Shown here one piece after another: positions 13,351 through 24,124 of a stretch of 64,000 bases of DNA. Positions within the stretch are counted from its first letter, which is position 1, and the number at the start of each line of letters is the position of its first letter. A program made the translations under genes and the position numbers. This stretch comes from Neospora caninum Liverpool (lineage: Eukaryota > Apicomplexa > Conoidasida > Eucoccidiorida > Sarcocystidae): positions 434,001-498,000 of the forward strand of contig NC_018397.1 of NCBI RefSeq assembly GCF_000208865.1, given 5' to 3'. The notes beneath the pieces are model-generated. The model made no database searches. It saw only the letters and a list, made by a program, of their open reading frames with translations, and was not told the DNA's origin.

Positions 13351-15348
13351 ATGGGAAACGCGTTGCTGCCTTTCCTCTGTTACCACACGCGCGGTTTTTT
13401 TGCCCGCGACGGCGTGTACAGAGACCCGACTTCGCGTTTCCCGTACCTCTCCCTGTGCTTCACAGAGCCGGTCCTCCACGCCACGATCGTCTACCTCGCT
13501 TCCATCGCTCTCTTCCTTCTCCATCCTCTCCTTTTCGGCACTGCGCCTCCCTTCTCTCGCTCCTCCTCCGCGGCGCCCCGCTTCCTGCTGGACGCGCTCG
13601 CGGTCCTCCCCGAGTGCACCGGGACATTCGCCCTGACCGCCGTCGCCTTCTTCGCCTACCTGCCGGCGTATCTCCTCGCGGCCTACGCACCCCTCCAGAT
13701 CCTCTTCGCCTCCGCCTCGAAACTTCTCCTCCCCCCGCGCCTGCAGCTGTGCCCGTGTCTTGCCGGCTTCACACATGCCGTCTTTTTCGCGCTTCTCCTC
13801 TTCGTTTGGTTTCGCCTGCTCCGACGCCTCGCAGCCGGTTTCCGACTTCCCGCCAAACCTCCTTCGTCGGCCGGCTTCTGTCGCTTTCTGTGCCCCACCG
13901 CCCTCAAGACCTGTCTCCTCTGTCCCTTCCTCTCGTCGACCGCGGTCGTCCCCTCGCCTCCCGGGCCCTCGGCGCCGGGCGGCGCCGCGCCCCGGACATT
14001 CTCCTCCTTCAGGAAGTTCGCGGCCTCCTTCTCCACTCGCGCGGTCGTCGCCTCCGCGTTTCCTCCGCTTCCCAAATCGCATCCCCGACAACCTTTCCTT
14101 CCCCTCGCGGGGAGACAGGTCGTAGTCACTGGAGGGGGTTCTGGAATCGGCAGCGAGACAGCCCGCCGCCTCGCTCTCTGGGGCGCGCACGTCCTGATTG
14201 GCTGCCGCAATGTTGACGACGGCAAACGCCTCGCGGAGCGCGTGCAGGCGGAGGTCGCAGCTCTCCAGGTCTCGTGGACGATGTCTGAGCATCCAGGGAA
14301 GATCTCCGTCGCGTTCTTGGACCTGTGTGCGTTTCCCTCCGTCCGCTCTTTCGCGGCCTTCGCCCTTCACACGTTCCAGAACTCGATTGACATCCTCGTG
14401 AACAACGCAGGTGTGATGATGATCTCAGAGCTGACTGTCGTCGACGAATGCGGAGGCTTCGAGAAGCAATTTGTGACCAACCACTTGGGACACTTCCTTC
14501 TCACGCTCCTCCTCCTGCCTGCGATCAAACGCGCTGCGCAAGCAGATTCTCCCCAGGCCTCGACGGCTTCAGTCTTCGCGCCTCGGCGGCTGGGGCGCAT
14601 CATCAACGTCGCTTCCTGTGCCCACGTGTGGCATGCGAAGAACTTCCGGGCTCTCGACGCCTCGTGCACCCCGGACGGCGCCTCCGTGGCCGCAGACGCT
14701 CTCGGAAAGCCCCTCGAGGCGCTCCAGGGCTGTCCACCCGTCTCGCCTCTCTCGTACGACAAGCGGAAGGCGTACGGGAACTCGAAACTCGCAAACATTT
14801 GGTTCACGAAGGAGCTACAACGCCGCCTGATTGCAGAGCGCGGCGAGGCCGCGACGCAGCCCGAGGAAGAGAAAGAAGAGAAGGGAGAAGAAGGCAGTGG
14901 CGACGGCTCCGAGAAGCGTGCGGAGAAAGCGGGAGAGGAGAGCGCAAGCTGCTGCGTCGCGAGTTCGCGAAACGCAAAAACCGGAGACTCTGCAGTGTGT
15001 CGGTCTGAGCCGCTGCCCGAGGGGACTGTGGGTGTCTACGCCGTGCACCCTGGAAGCGTGAGCACGAAACTGACGAGACACATGGTTCAAGACCGTCCTT
15101 TCCACCGGTTCTTCGTCGAGTCCTTCCTCGCGCAAACTGTGATGAAGACGGCAACTGATGGCGCCGCCACGCAGCTGCTTCTCTGCCTGGCCGACGACAG
15201 TGTCCTTCTCCCCGGGGCCTTCTACGCGGACGGAGGCCCCAGCTGGGTCCACCCGGCGGCCAACGACGAGGAGCGGATGAAGGAGCTGTGGGCTGTCAGT
15301 GAGGTGATCTGCTTCGGAGGCATTGGACAACAAACCTACGTCAAGTAG
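13351..15348 (+). CDS. Membrane-anchored short-chain dehydrogenase/reductase (retinol-dehydrogenase-like)
   Basis: A single uninterrupted frame encodes 665 aa from the ATG at 13351, directly after a long pyrimidine-rich leader. Residues 1 to about 250 contain several hydrophobic, probably membrane-spanning segments. The SDR Rossmann domain follows: TGGGSGIG nucleotide-binding loop at about 260, NNAG at about 351, catalytic Ser in NVAS at 422, and YGNSK (Y475, K479) as the YxxxK catalytic pair. A PG motif in VHPGSVSTKL follows. About 60 acidic, low-complexity residues interrupt the fold between the YxxxK helix and that motif. The family uses NAD(P)(H) to oxidise or reduce alcohol/ketone groups, often on lipids or retinoids; the substrate here is unknown. 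The long membrane N-terminus is not typical of the family and suggests an organelle-membrane enzyme. The stop is TAG, followed in frame by a repeat-rich open frame. Confidence 0.9.
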   Translation: MGNALLPFLCYHTRGFFARDGVYRDPTSRFPYLSLCFTEPVLHATIVYLASIALFLLHPLLFGTAPPFSRSSSAAPRFLLDALAVLPECTGTFALTAVAFFAYLPAYLLAAYAPLQILFASASKLLLPPRLQLCPCLAGFTHAVFFALLLFVWFRLLRRLAAGFRLPAKPPSSAGFCRFLCPTALKTCLLCPFLSSTAVVPSPPGPSAPGGAAPRTFSSFRKFAASFSTRAVVASAFPPLPKSHPRQPFLPLAGRQVVVTGGGSGIGSETARRLALWGAHVLIGCRNVDDGKRLAERVQAEVAALQVSWTMSEHPGKISVAFLDLCAFPSVRSFAAFALHTFQNSIDILVNNAGVMMISELTVVDECGGFEKQFVTNHLGHFLLTLLLLPAIKRAAQADSPQASTASVFAPRRLGRIINVASCAHVWHAKNFRALDASCTPDGASVAADALGKPLEALQGCPPVSPLSYDKRKAYGNSKLANIWFTKELQRRLIAERGEAATQPEEEKEEKGEEGSGDGSEKRAEKAGEESASCCVASSRNAKTGDSAVCRSEPLPEGTVGVYAVHPGSVSTKLTRHMVQDRPFHRFFVESFLAQTVMKTATDGAATQLLLCLADDSVLLPGAFYADGGPSWVHPAANDEERMKELWAVSEVICFGGIGQQTYVK

Positions 15349-16467
15349 AGCGAGATGAGTAAGATTAAGAAGAGAAAGAATAAGCATGAGATGCGGGGAA
15401 CCAAGAAGGATGTGACGGAGACGAAGCAGGATATGAGGGAGATCAAGCATGAGATGCGGGGAACCAAGAAGGATGTGACGGAGACGAAGCAGGATATGAG
15501 GGAGATCAAGCATGAGATGCGGGGAACCAAGAAGGATGTGACGGAGACGAAGCAGGATATGAGGGAGATCAAACATGAGATGCGGGGAACCAAGAAGGAT
15601 GTGACGGAGACGAAGCAGGATATGAGGGAGATCAAGCATGAGATGCGGGGAACCAAGAAGGATGTGACGGAGACGAAGCAGGATATGAGGGAGATCAAGC
15701 ATGAGATGCGGGGAACCAAGAAGGATGTGACGGAGACGAAGCAGGATATGAGGGAGATCAAGCATGAGATGCGGGGAACCAAGAAGGATGTGACGGAGAC
15801 GAAGCAGGATATGAGGGAGATCAAGCATGAGATGCGGGGAACCAAGAAGGATGTGACGGAGACGAAGCAGGATATGAGGGAGATCAAGCATGAGATGCGG
15901 GGAACCAAGAAGGATGTGACGGAGACGAAGCAGGATATGAGGGAGATCAAGCAGACGGATGCGAGGAAGGTGAAGAAACAGGAGATGCGGAAGATCAAGA
16001 AGGCGATGAGGAAGATCAAGGAGATGAGAAAGATGAAAGAGAGATCAACAAGGCAGGTCGTTTGCCGGATTTGTAGCTACAGATGCACCGACAGGGGGAC
16101 ATGTTCAGGTGCGTCCGCGGAAAGGATCCTGCATCCCCATTTGGTAGGGCCTTGTTTCTTTTACAGGCCTGAGAGAGACGGCCGGAAGGCGCGTAGGCGA
16201 GCCGTTTCCGCGAGGCGGAACTTGCCACGGGGGGCAGAGTCGCAGGAAAAGATACAGGCCGGGGAGAAGGCGCGAGAAGAGACTGCATCCATTTTCTCGG
16301 CGTTGCAGCTTGAGAGAGAGGGTGTTGGGAGGCTGGACGGTCCATGGATGGAAAGTCAGTGGTTTCGGTCCTCTCTCTTCCTTTTCATGGCTGTGTTGCG
16401 ACGCGAAACGCTGGAGTTCAGTTTCCTCTTTGTGCCTCTCTCTTCTCCGTGTCTCTCCTCTCTCTGA
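15349..16467 (+). other. In-frame open extension with coiled-coil repeats after the SDR stop
   Basis: After the SDR TAG (15346-15348) the same frame stays open for 372 codons to 16467, with an ATG at 15355. The first half is the nine-unit 63-bp repeat, rich in Lys/Glu/Met. The second half is non-repetitive, with a Cys-containing stretch (CRICSYRC) and a basic region. It could be 3' untranslated sequence, a separate small protein, or a readthrough tail. Nothing in the sequence decides this, so I do not call it a gene. Confidence 0.5.
15382..15948 (+). repeat. 63-bp tandem minisatellite, nine near-identical copies
   Basis: Nine copies of a 63-bp unit beginning AAGCATGAGATGCGG run head to tail with almost no divergence; the third-to-fourth copy junction has AAACATGAG instead. 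Each unit encodes 21 residues in the plus frame of the SDR gene. Two minus-strand frames are also free of stops, so long minus-strand open frames here are artefacts of the repeat. Confidence 0.97.
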
Positions 16468-18636
16468 TCGTTCATCGTTCTCCTGTCTCCCGTCTCCCAG
16501 CTGTCTCCCCACTGTCTCACTGAATGAAGCAGATCTGTCGGTTCGGTGCCGCGCACTCGCGGCTTCGTGTATTACGAGAGTTTCTCGGCTGTGAATCAAA
16601 GTCCTTTTTGCGCATGTGTCTTTTCGTTTTTGGCGTCAGCCTTCACAAGGCAGCTCTGGCTTTTTTTTGTCACGACGGCTCACACTGTGTTTCTGTTCTG
16701 TGTGAATGAACGGGATTCGCCATCGCGGGCGGTGCGTGTAAGTGAATGGCTGTATGTGGAATGCAGGCCGGGATGCATGAAGCGGTGCCACGCCAAAAGC
16801 AGTATTCCGTTTCCGAGTTTTTCCATCTTTTTATGCCGAGAAGCCTCTCTTTGCAGCTTCTCAGATCCGTCTCTTTCCTGTTTTTTTGCGTGGAACACGG
16901 GGTGGAGCGCTCGAGAGGCGTGACTCTGTTGCGTCCTGTCACCGGTTTTCTTGGGGGTGCGAACTCCGAAAACCACTCGCTGTCTGTGTGTTGTCTTGCC
17001 TTCTTTTTGTCGTTCTGTGCGTGGCGGCGTCTTGAGCTTCGGTTCGCGTTGCGTGAAGAGAAGCCGACGGCCCTCGAGACCGAGCGTTTTTGTGGGTTGC
17101 CAGGAGAACGTTGCTGTCTCTTTTGCGCCTCTCAGCCGCTTGCGGTCGGGACGGCTCTTTTTGCAGGGACAAAGGAAGCACCGTGAAACGCATATCCAGT
17201 TTGGCGTCCTTTTCGGCGCTTCGCTGCCACTGCCGGCTCTTGTCTCTCAAACACCTCGGTGGCCGCTGCGCTCTCCCTTGATCTCTCTCTCTTTCTCTCC
17301 CGTGATCTCCCTCTCTTTCTCTCTCTCCGTTTATCCGTCTTTCACTGGCGGGGGCTTCCTTGGGGGGTCTGCTAGCCATAGACTAGCCCCGTCGTCATTG
17401 ACAGGGACGGGAACGGAGAAGTGTAGCTAACCCAGCAAAGCCTGTCTGGCGGGGTTCCGCACGAGAACTAGAGATATCGAAACAGCAAAAATGTGCGTCG
17501 AAAGAATTATGTAAGAGCATGCCTGGTGCTGTATAATATGGTGTGTCAGAATAGAAGATGGGGATTTCCGTCACGGACAGAGTCAACCGTGCAGGCAGTC
17601 CTTTAGCCGATAACCATATAAACCAACTACCATTTTCTATCTCTACACCTGCATCCAAACAGGCCTTGATACTCACTTGCATGTTTATGCATTTATACCG
17701 ACTTCTTTAGATGCCTCTGCTGGTCTCTTGGTGTTTCAGCGGGAAGGTGAGCGGGCGACGCCGAGTTTTTCTCGGTTCGGAGAGAAACGGCCCCAACTAT
17801 GGGGAGGGAATATCGAAACAACGCCGAAAGTTCTTTTTAAGAGTGAAAAAATGATTTGTGCCCAACACTCCATTCACCAAACAGTGAGAATCTGTGTTTT
17901 TCAGTGTCCAAACCACCAGAATCGATGTGACCTAGAACACGCAAAGTGCCTCAGGCCGAGTGCAGACGCCCACAGTTTTGTGAACACGCAAACAAAAAGC
18001 AGGAGGTCATGCACTCACAAAAAGAGAGAGAACGCGGCATGCGTCACATTCCCTTTTTTCGACTGCTGAAAAAAGGCAGATCGGACTTTTTGACAGGCAT
18101 CGTAGACGCTCATCTGTGGTTTGAGTCGCCGCCCGACTGACGAGTTGCGACGAGAAGAGCCAGAAAGGCGGTTCAGTTCTGAGAATCGGCGGGGTGGTCC
18201 GGACAAACGCTGCTTCTCCTTCCGAGGCTTAAGGCTGTGTGGTGAACCGAAGACGCGGGTGAAGTGACTGTCTCCGTCTTCCTTCTCGTTCTCTCCTTGC
18301 TCTTCTCTCTCTTCCTTCCCTCTTCTCTGCCTCCTCCCTCTTTGTGCGACGAGGGTGTCCCTCGCCAGGTTTATCGCGTGTGTTCGCTTATATCTGATTC
18401 GCCCCGTCTTTGTCCCGACGCGCTGTCACCCTCTTCACGTGCCCGTGCGTCTCTTGCTGTGTCTCTTCCGCAGGTTGTCTCCTTCGCCCGCTTCTAGGGA
18501 GTCGACTCGGAGACGACGGAAACCCCCTGCCCTGGACAGAGGCCGCGAGGCGCGCAGACACACGTGGAAGAAACGCGGCGACCTGGCGGCGAGGCAAGAT
18601 GGCGAAAAAGAGAGGGACCCAACGGGAACGACGCAG
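16468..18636. other. Convergent intergenic region
   Basis: This is the spacer between the SDR gene and the 3' end of the minus-strand RING gene. It is pyrimidine-rich at about 17270-17350 and 18260-18350. I see no supported gene, RNA or repeat array. Confidence 0.6.
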
Positions 18637-20865
18637 TCACAGAGAAGGCGAAGCCAACGACGAAGAGAAAGAAGAGGAGAGAGACAGAGAACCCGAAGAA
18701 GAGGACGAAGACGCATCGGTGGATGACGCAGACGGAAACGATAAGGAAGAAAAAGAAGAGGACGGGTCCGAAGACAAGGACGACGCAGAAGGAACCGATG
18801 AGGACGGTGGAGCGCGCGGGAGAGGCGAAGGAAACGAAGGCAGACGAGAGGAGCCATTTGAAGGGGGGAACGCGGGCGAAGAAGGTGAGGCACCTGCCTC
18901 AGGACAGGAAGCGGAAGAGCCGGCCGGAGCGGAACAAAACAGAGGCGAAGAGGCAGAAGACGTCGAGACGGAGGCGCGAGAGTGCGGTGTAACGAACGAG
19001 GGCGGAGGCACAGAAGAGACACGCGAGCGGTCAGAAACGGCTTCCGCATGAGGACACCGAGGGTATTCTCGGTAGACGAGTTCCATGAGGGGAAGGGTCA
19101 GACCGCCTTGTAGACACACATCGTAGGGGACGCGACAAAAGAAATTGTTTTTCTCATTTTCACTTTTTCTCTTTCCCCCAGTCTCGTGCTCGTCCTCACT
19201 CTGCACCCTGTCCCTCTCCGGCATGTTGGCCTCCATCGATGCGTGCGTTTCCTTTTCTTCCCTGTCGCCCCGTTGCCTTCTTCTCCCGCTCTTGGCAGGC
19301 TCGTGCCCGTCGACGTCCACGCCGTCCATTTCTTCTCTCCTTTCGCCTCTCTCTCGCTTTCTCCTTTTCTCTTCGTCAGAGCCTCTATTCTCGTCTCCTC
19401 GGCCCTCCCCTGCTGCCGGCTCTGTTCTCGCCCCCGCTCTCTCCCGAGCATCTCCTTCTCCCTCTGTCTCCTTCTGAGCCGGAGCATGGCCGCGCGGAGT
19501 CTTCCAGAGAACAGCGAGTCCGCCGCCAACGTGATTGAGCGACTCTAACCTCGTCCGGAGAAGGGCGGCGCAGCGGGCTTCGATTTCGCCTGCGCGCTCG
19601 ACCTCTCTCGCGCTTTCTTCTGAGCTCGCCTGCTCCACGAACCGCCGCGTCGCGTCCGCATAGCGAAGCGCCGGCAACAGCGCAGCGAAGACACGAAGGC
19701 GCTCCTCTGAGACGTTCTCCCTCCCTTCTGCAAACGTTTCGGAAAGAGGACCGGAGCGGGAAGAAAAGGAAGACAAAGAAGACGGGGCGGGAAGTGACCC
19801 CGCATGCGCGCGTTTCGCAGGACGACCGACCAGTGGTGAAGCGGCTCTTGCTGAGGACCGCCCGTCAAGGGACAGCCGCGCGGTCTCGTCTCCCCTGGTC
19901 TCCTGTCCCCCCGTGAAGACCGAGGAAACGCCAGAGGAAGACGAAGAGGAAGGAGATGAACGGGAGGAAGGGGAAGCAGAGACGAGGCGGTTGACGTGTG
20001 TCTTGAGGCTAGCGGCGGCAGTGGAGGCGACGCGAAGAAGTCTCTCTTCTTCTTCACCTCGGCGTCTGTGCATCTCTAAGCTTTGCGCGCGAGCTTCACT
20101 CAAGGCGTCGGCGAGGCAAGACTGAAGAGAAAGGACAGAAGCGATTTTTTTCGATTTGGGGACTGTCTTCCCGTCGGGAGGTTTCCAGACTCCCTCGTGA
20201 AGGAGTAAGAGCAAAGTAGGCAACGAAAAACTGGCCACGCGGCCTAGAGCGGGCGGAAAGCCCGCGAACAACGCGCGAAACCGAGCGGACAGAAAAACCT
20301 GTCTCTGGAAGATGCACACTGTTCCTACACAGCGAGAGGGGAGACCGTGTGTTAAGACTCCGAAATGAGAAGACGGCAGACGAACGCCCCTGGGGCGCGA
20401 GCATAGAGAGGAAGGGACAGAGCGACGGCTAGACCGTGAAAGAATGAGACTAGCGGGGAAATACGGGAGAAAAACCCGAAGATGCATGCGCACAATCGAG
20501 CCAAGAGGGACATCCTTCAGAGAGAAACAAAGAGGCAAAGCCGAGACACGTCAGCGAAGGGAAAGACGCGAATAACTCACTGCCGCGCAAGTGACGTAGA
20601 TCTCTAGGTGACACCGTAGCTCCTCCACGCGCTGCACGCCTCGCTGGAACGCACGTCGATAGCCGTCCTCGAGCATCTGGAAAAGCAAAGACACGACAGA
20701 GATGAAACGGCCGGCCAGTCCAGCTGTCTCAGGAAGTCAACACTGCGTTCAATCGAGCAGCGGCGCTCTTGCTCTCCTCTTCGTTTCTGCTTCGATTCCA
20801 CTCTCACGCGTCTTTTCTTCTTTCGCCTTCCACCATAGACATATTCGCCACGGTGCCTCGCCTTG

Positions 20866-20899
<34 letters not shown>

Positions 20900-23875
20900 T
20901 TAAACGGATATTCATTTACAGACACATATGTATGGATGGCTGGGATCCCGAGTGCATGCGCATGCAGACAGAAAAGGTCGGGGTCACCGGAATACCTGCT
21001 CTGCACGGAGGCGCATCTGGGCGTTCGAGCGAAGGTCGTCGGCGAGGCCTTCCAGCTGCGCCAGAATGACCTGGCAACTCTCTGCGACTGCGGTCGCTGC
21101 GCCTCCGAGAGAAGTCCGAGGATGAAGATAGTGAGGCGAGTCCTCGCCCGCGACGCACAGTGCGCAGACGAGACTCGCACACGGTCCTGCTCAAAGGCGA
21201 GACAAAACGAGCAGAAGAAAAGAAGCGAAAAGAGAAGTGAGAAAGCGGGAGAAGAGATCGAACGCGTAACGCGGCGAGGACGAGTTTTGGAAACCGCACT
21301 GGAGGTAAAACAGACGAAGCCAGGTAGGTGGGAGAACATAGCCGACCGAGCAAAAAGGGCGGCGGACGCCGAAGAAGAATGAGACCGAGAGGGGAAGGAT
21401 CCGCAGGAGAGGAAGCGATTAAGAGACAGGGCCCGAGGCGACACTGGAGCTTCAACACGACCTACGGCAGTACGCGATGATCGCCTGGCTCGGGTGTCTC
21501 CTGCATGACCTGAGTTGGGAAACGGACAAAAAGGATAAAAAAAGGCGAAGGAAGCTAGCAAAGAGACGGCCACTGTGCCTCTCTTCTCTGTGGTCCTCGG
21601 GCATGGCGGTGGCCCCTATGTGTGTTGCTCAGTGTGTTTCCTGAGATTATTTCTCGTCTCGGAGCACCGTTTCTCTCGCTCTTTTTGTGTGGTGTGCAGG
21701 CGATTCTCCGCTTCGAAACGCCTTCTCTTTGCGAACTGTCCCTCTAACGCCTGTCGTTTCTCTTCCCTTCTTTCCTTCTTCTCTGCCGGCGGCTTCACGT
21801 TTTCTGTTTACGAGTTTCTCTTCTTACGTCTTCAAGTCTCCATTGTCTCCTTGCGCATCCTCCCAGAGCGGTCGCTTCGCCCTGCGCCGGCATCTCTCCC
21901 GTGCGATCCAGCTCTTCTCGGCTTCGTCTGACGCCTGGTCACTGCCCATCGAATCCGCGGTCTCTTTCTTCTTGTCTTGCGCGTCTCGCCGCGACTTTCG
22001 TGCGTGCTGAGCCTTGTGAAACCAAGCGAGAAGGCAGCAGATTCACGAACGAAGACTGCAGAAAGCTAAGTGGCGAGTCGACAAAGGACACCTACATCAG
22101 GAATAGACTCGCGGTAGGGAGACCCGACACGAAGCCGGGCGCACACAAATCCACACATACACTCAGACACGGGGAGATCGAAACGTATACATATAGACAT
22201 AAGTATACCTGTGTGTGTACGCGCCCAGAATCCTTCATATATATATATATATATATAAATATATATATGTATATAAATAAATACGCTTCTGTTCCAGGGG
22301 AGACGCTTGCGACTGCATGACACCGCTGCTGCCCGAAGGACTTACCTCGTCACCTGAGGGAAGGAGGGCGAGGTTGTCTGCTGCGATTCGCGACTGCCGG
22401 CGGCACAAGGGACACTGAAAGAAGGAGCAGTGTGCGGCGTTTCTCATGCATGCGTAGGCTTCTTCGTCTCGTGTGAGGCCTTGGCGCCCTCCACGCCCCT
22501 CATCCTGATGGTCCCCGAGTGCAGAAAACGCGAACGAGGAAGACGACGAATAAGCGACGATCCGCTGGTGAAGCTCGGTGATCGCCGAGCTGTCTCCGTT
22601 CGACAGGATTTGAAGAATACACGAGAAACACATGGAATGCCCTGAGAACACGCACAAAAACGCGGAACGATAACCATGCTTGCAGACTTGGGTCCAGACC
22701 TCCGTACAGATACATTTACAGACCTATAGTTCTACAGACATCTATATACACAAATTTACATTATTTCATAACAATACGTAGAGCGTGGGTATGTGGGAGG
22801 CGAGAACGAAGGGTGTGCGTGTGTGGGCGTAACTAAACAAGTGCGGAAGCGAAGGCGCCTATTTCTTTTTAGAAACGCAGATCTGTACCTTCAAAATATT
22901 TCGCATTGCACTATCTCATGTCTGCTACTATATCCGTCTATCGATATCCAAACAGGGTAGTATCAAAAGTTGTGTAACTATGAAATTCGGCACCTATCGA
23001 TGTCTCAGTGTTGGGAGCAGGAAAGACAGCTCCGACTGACCGCATGTGAGGACTTTCGGCCTGTGCATTTCCTCGCATTCGAATTTTTCAAGGCAGATGG
23101 GGCACTCGTGGCCTGCATGCGAGGCGTCGTCCGGGTCGTCTTCCTCTCTCGCTACCCCATTTAGGTTCTCCATGTTCCTTTCCTCCATGAAGCCAGTGGA
23201 GAGAGAAGGCTCGCGGGAACTCTCAGCCTCCCTCACGCGCCGCCGCGAGGCGCCAGAGGGGAGCACACCGGCGGCAAAGCGATTGCGCTCGCCTCGGCCT
23301 TCTTGCGTCTCTCCAGATCGCGTCCAAGGCTCTGCGGTGGCCGCTGCACACACGGGAAATGCGCTGGCGGGAGAGCAAGAAAACGAAGGTAGAGTCGCCG
23401 AGGAGGGCGGAAATTCGGAGAGAGGGTCTCTAAAAAATGAGACGGGAGGAAAGCGAGAGAGAGAGAGAGACGGAGCAGTGGGGGGGAGGGAAAAGAAAGA
23501 AAAAGGGGAGGGAGAGATAGGAGAGAAAGGAGATAACGAAGAGGAAGAAAGGGGATGCAGAGAAGAACTTGGCGAGGTCATGGAAGAGGAAGAATGTCGC
23601 GACGAGCCAAGAGGAGCGGCGAGAGCGGACGAACTGGTGCTGGAGAGAGGGGTAGGAGAGGAGGAAGACAGGGAGAGAGGGTGTGACGAAGAGGAAAATG
23701 GAGAAGGGGAAGTTGAGCCAGAAGGCGAATATGAGGAAGACGGGAAGCCAGCCGGGACAGCAAGCGCCATATGGGCACTCGATACACCCCAAAGGGGAGA
23801 CGATCCTGGAGGGGAACCGGAATCTTCGAGGCACTGCGAAGCGGCCCCGAGAAGAGGCGGCGTGTCAGCCTCCAT
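18637..23875 (-). CDS. RING-finger plus coiled-coil protein (probable E3 ubiquitin ligase)
   Basis: Supported exons: 23875-23041, 22641-22346, 21102-20996, 20676-20581 and 20121-18637. The RING motif is split by intron 1: CPIC and TC lie in exon 1, then GHSMCFSC and later CPLC lie in exon 2. This gives a C3HC4 pattern, C-x2-C ... C-x-H-x2-C-x2-C ... C-x2-C, with about 68 residues between the last two cysteine pairs, longer than usual. Downstream exons (AVAESCQVILAQLE, MLEDGYRRAFQRGVQRVEEL, SCLADALSEARAQSLEMH) are strongly helical, coiled-coil-like. A low-complexity basic/acidic segment and a long poly-Ser tail follow. RING proteins recruit ubiquitin-loaded E2 enzymes. The exon 2 to 21102 junction needs either a 19-nt micro-exon (21484-21466) or a donor at the GGTGACG inside exon 2. 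Alternatively the gene is two genes, with the RING protein ending soon after 21509. Confidence 0.72.
20866..20900. repeat. (TA)n microsatellite
   Basis: An interrupted TA tract in the intron between exons 21102-20996 and 20676-20581 of the RING gene. Confidence 0.9.
22236..22282. repeat. (TA)n microsatellite
   Basis: TA and TATATG units in the large intron downstream of RING exon 2. Confidence 0.88.
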
Positions 23876-24110
23876 GGGGCCTCTCTCAAAAGATCGCCGA
23901 GAAAGGGAAAAGGGAAAAGGCGCTCAAGCAGAGAGCGAGAAGGACCGAGCGGGAAATGAAGAGCAGAGGAGGAGTCAATGGGTTCAGAAGTGTCTTGGCG
24001 ACAGAAGAAGTGGACAAAGCGTCCGCGACAATCTACAGTTGAATGTGTCTACGCAGAGGAAGGGATATGCGCACGCGCCTCCACACGGGGCTGCATTTTC
24101 AGCGCCGCCG

Positions 24111-24124
24111 ACTGTATGTACACC
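24111..24124. promoter_or_regulatory. TGTATGTACACC motif upstream of RING gene
   Basis: The sequence is ACTGTATGTACACC; it matches the dispersed 14-mer at 12 of 14 positions. It starts about 236 bp upstream of the RING gene start. The role is inferred from recurrence only. Confidence 0.45.

Noticed and set aside
14815..15891. A minus-strand repetitive open frame of 358 codons (LPHILL-type repeat)
   Set aside because: It exists only because the 63-bp repeat lacks stops in that frame; outside the repeat it runs antisense to conserved SDR sequence.
18410..19051. A 213-codon plus-strand Glu/Asp-rich open frame
   Set aside because: It mirrors the poly-Ser tail of the minus-strand RING gene (TCC/TCT read backwards gives GGA/AGA). 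No splice or domain support.
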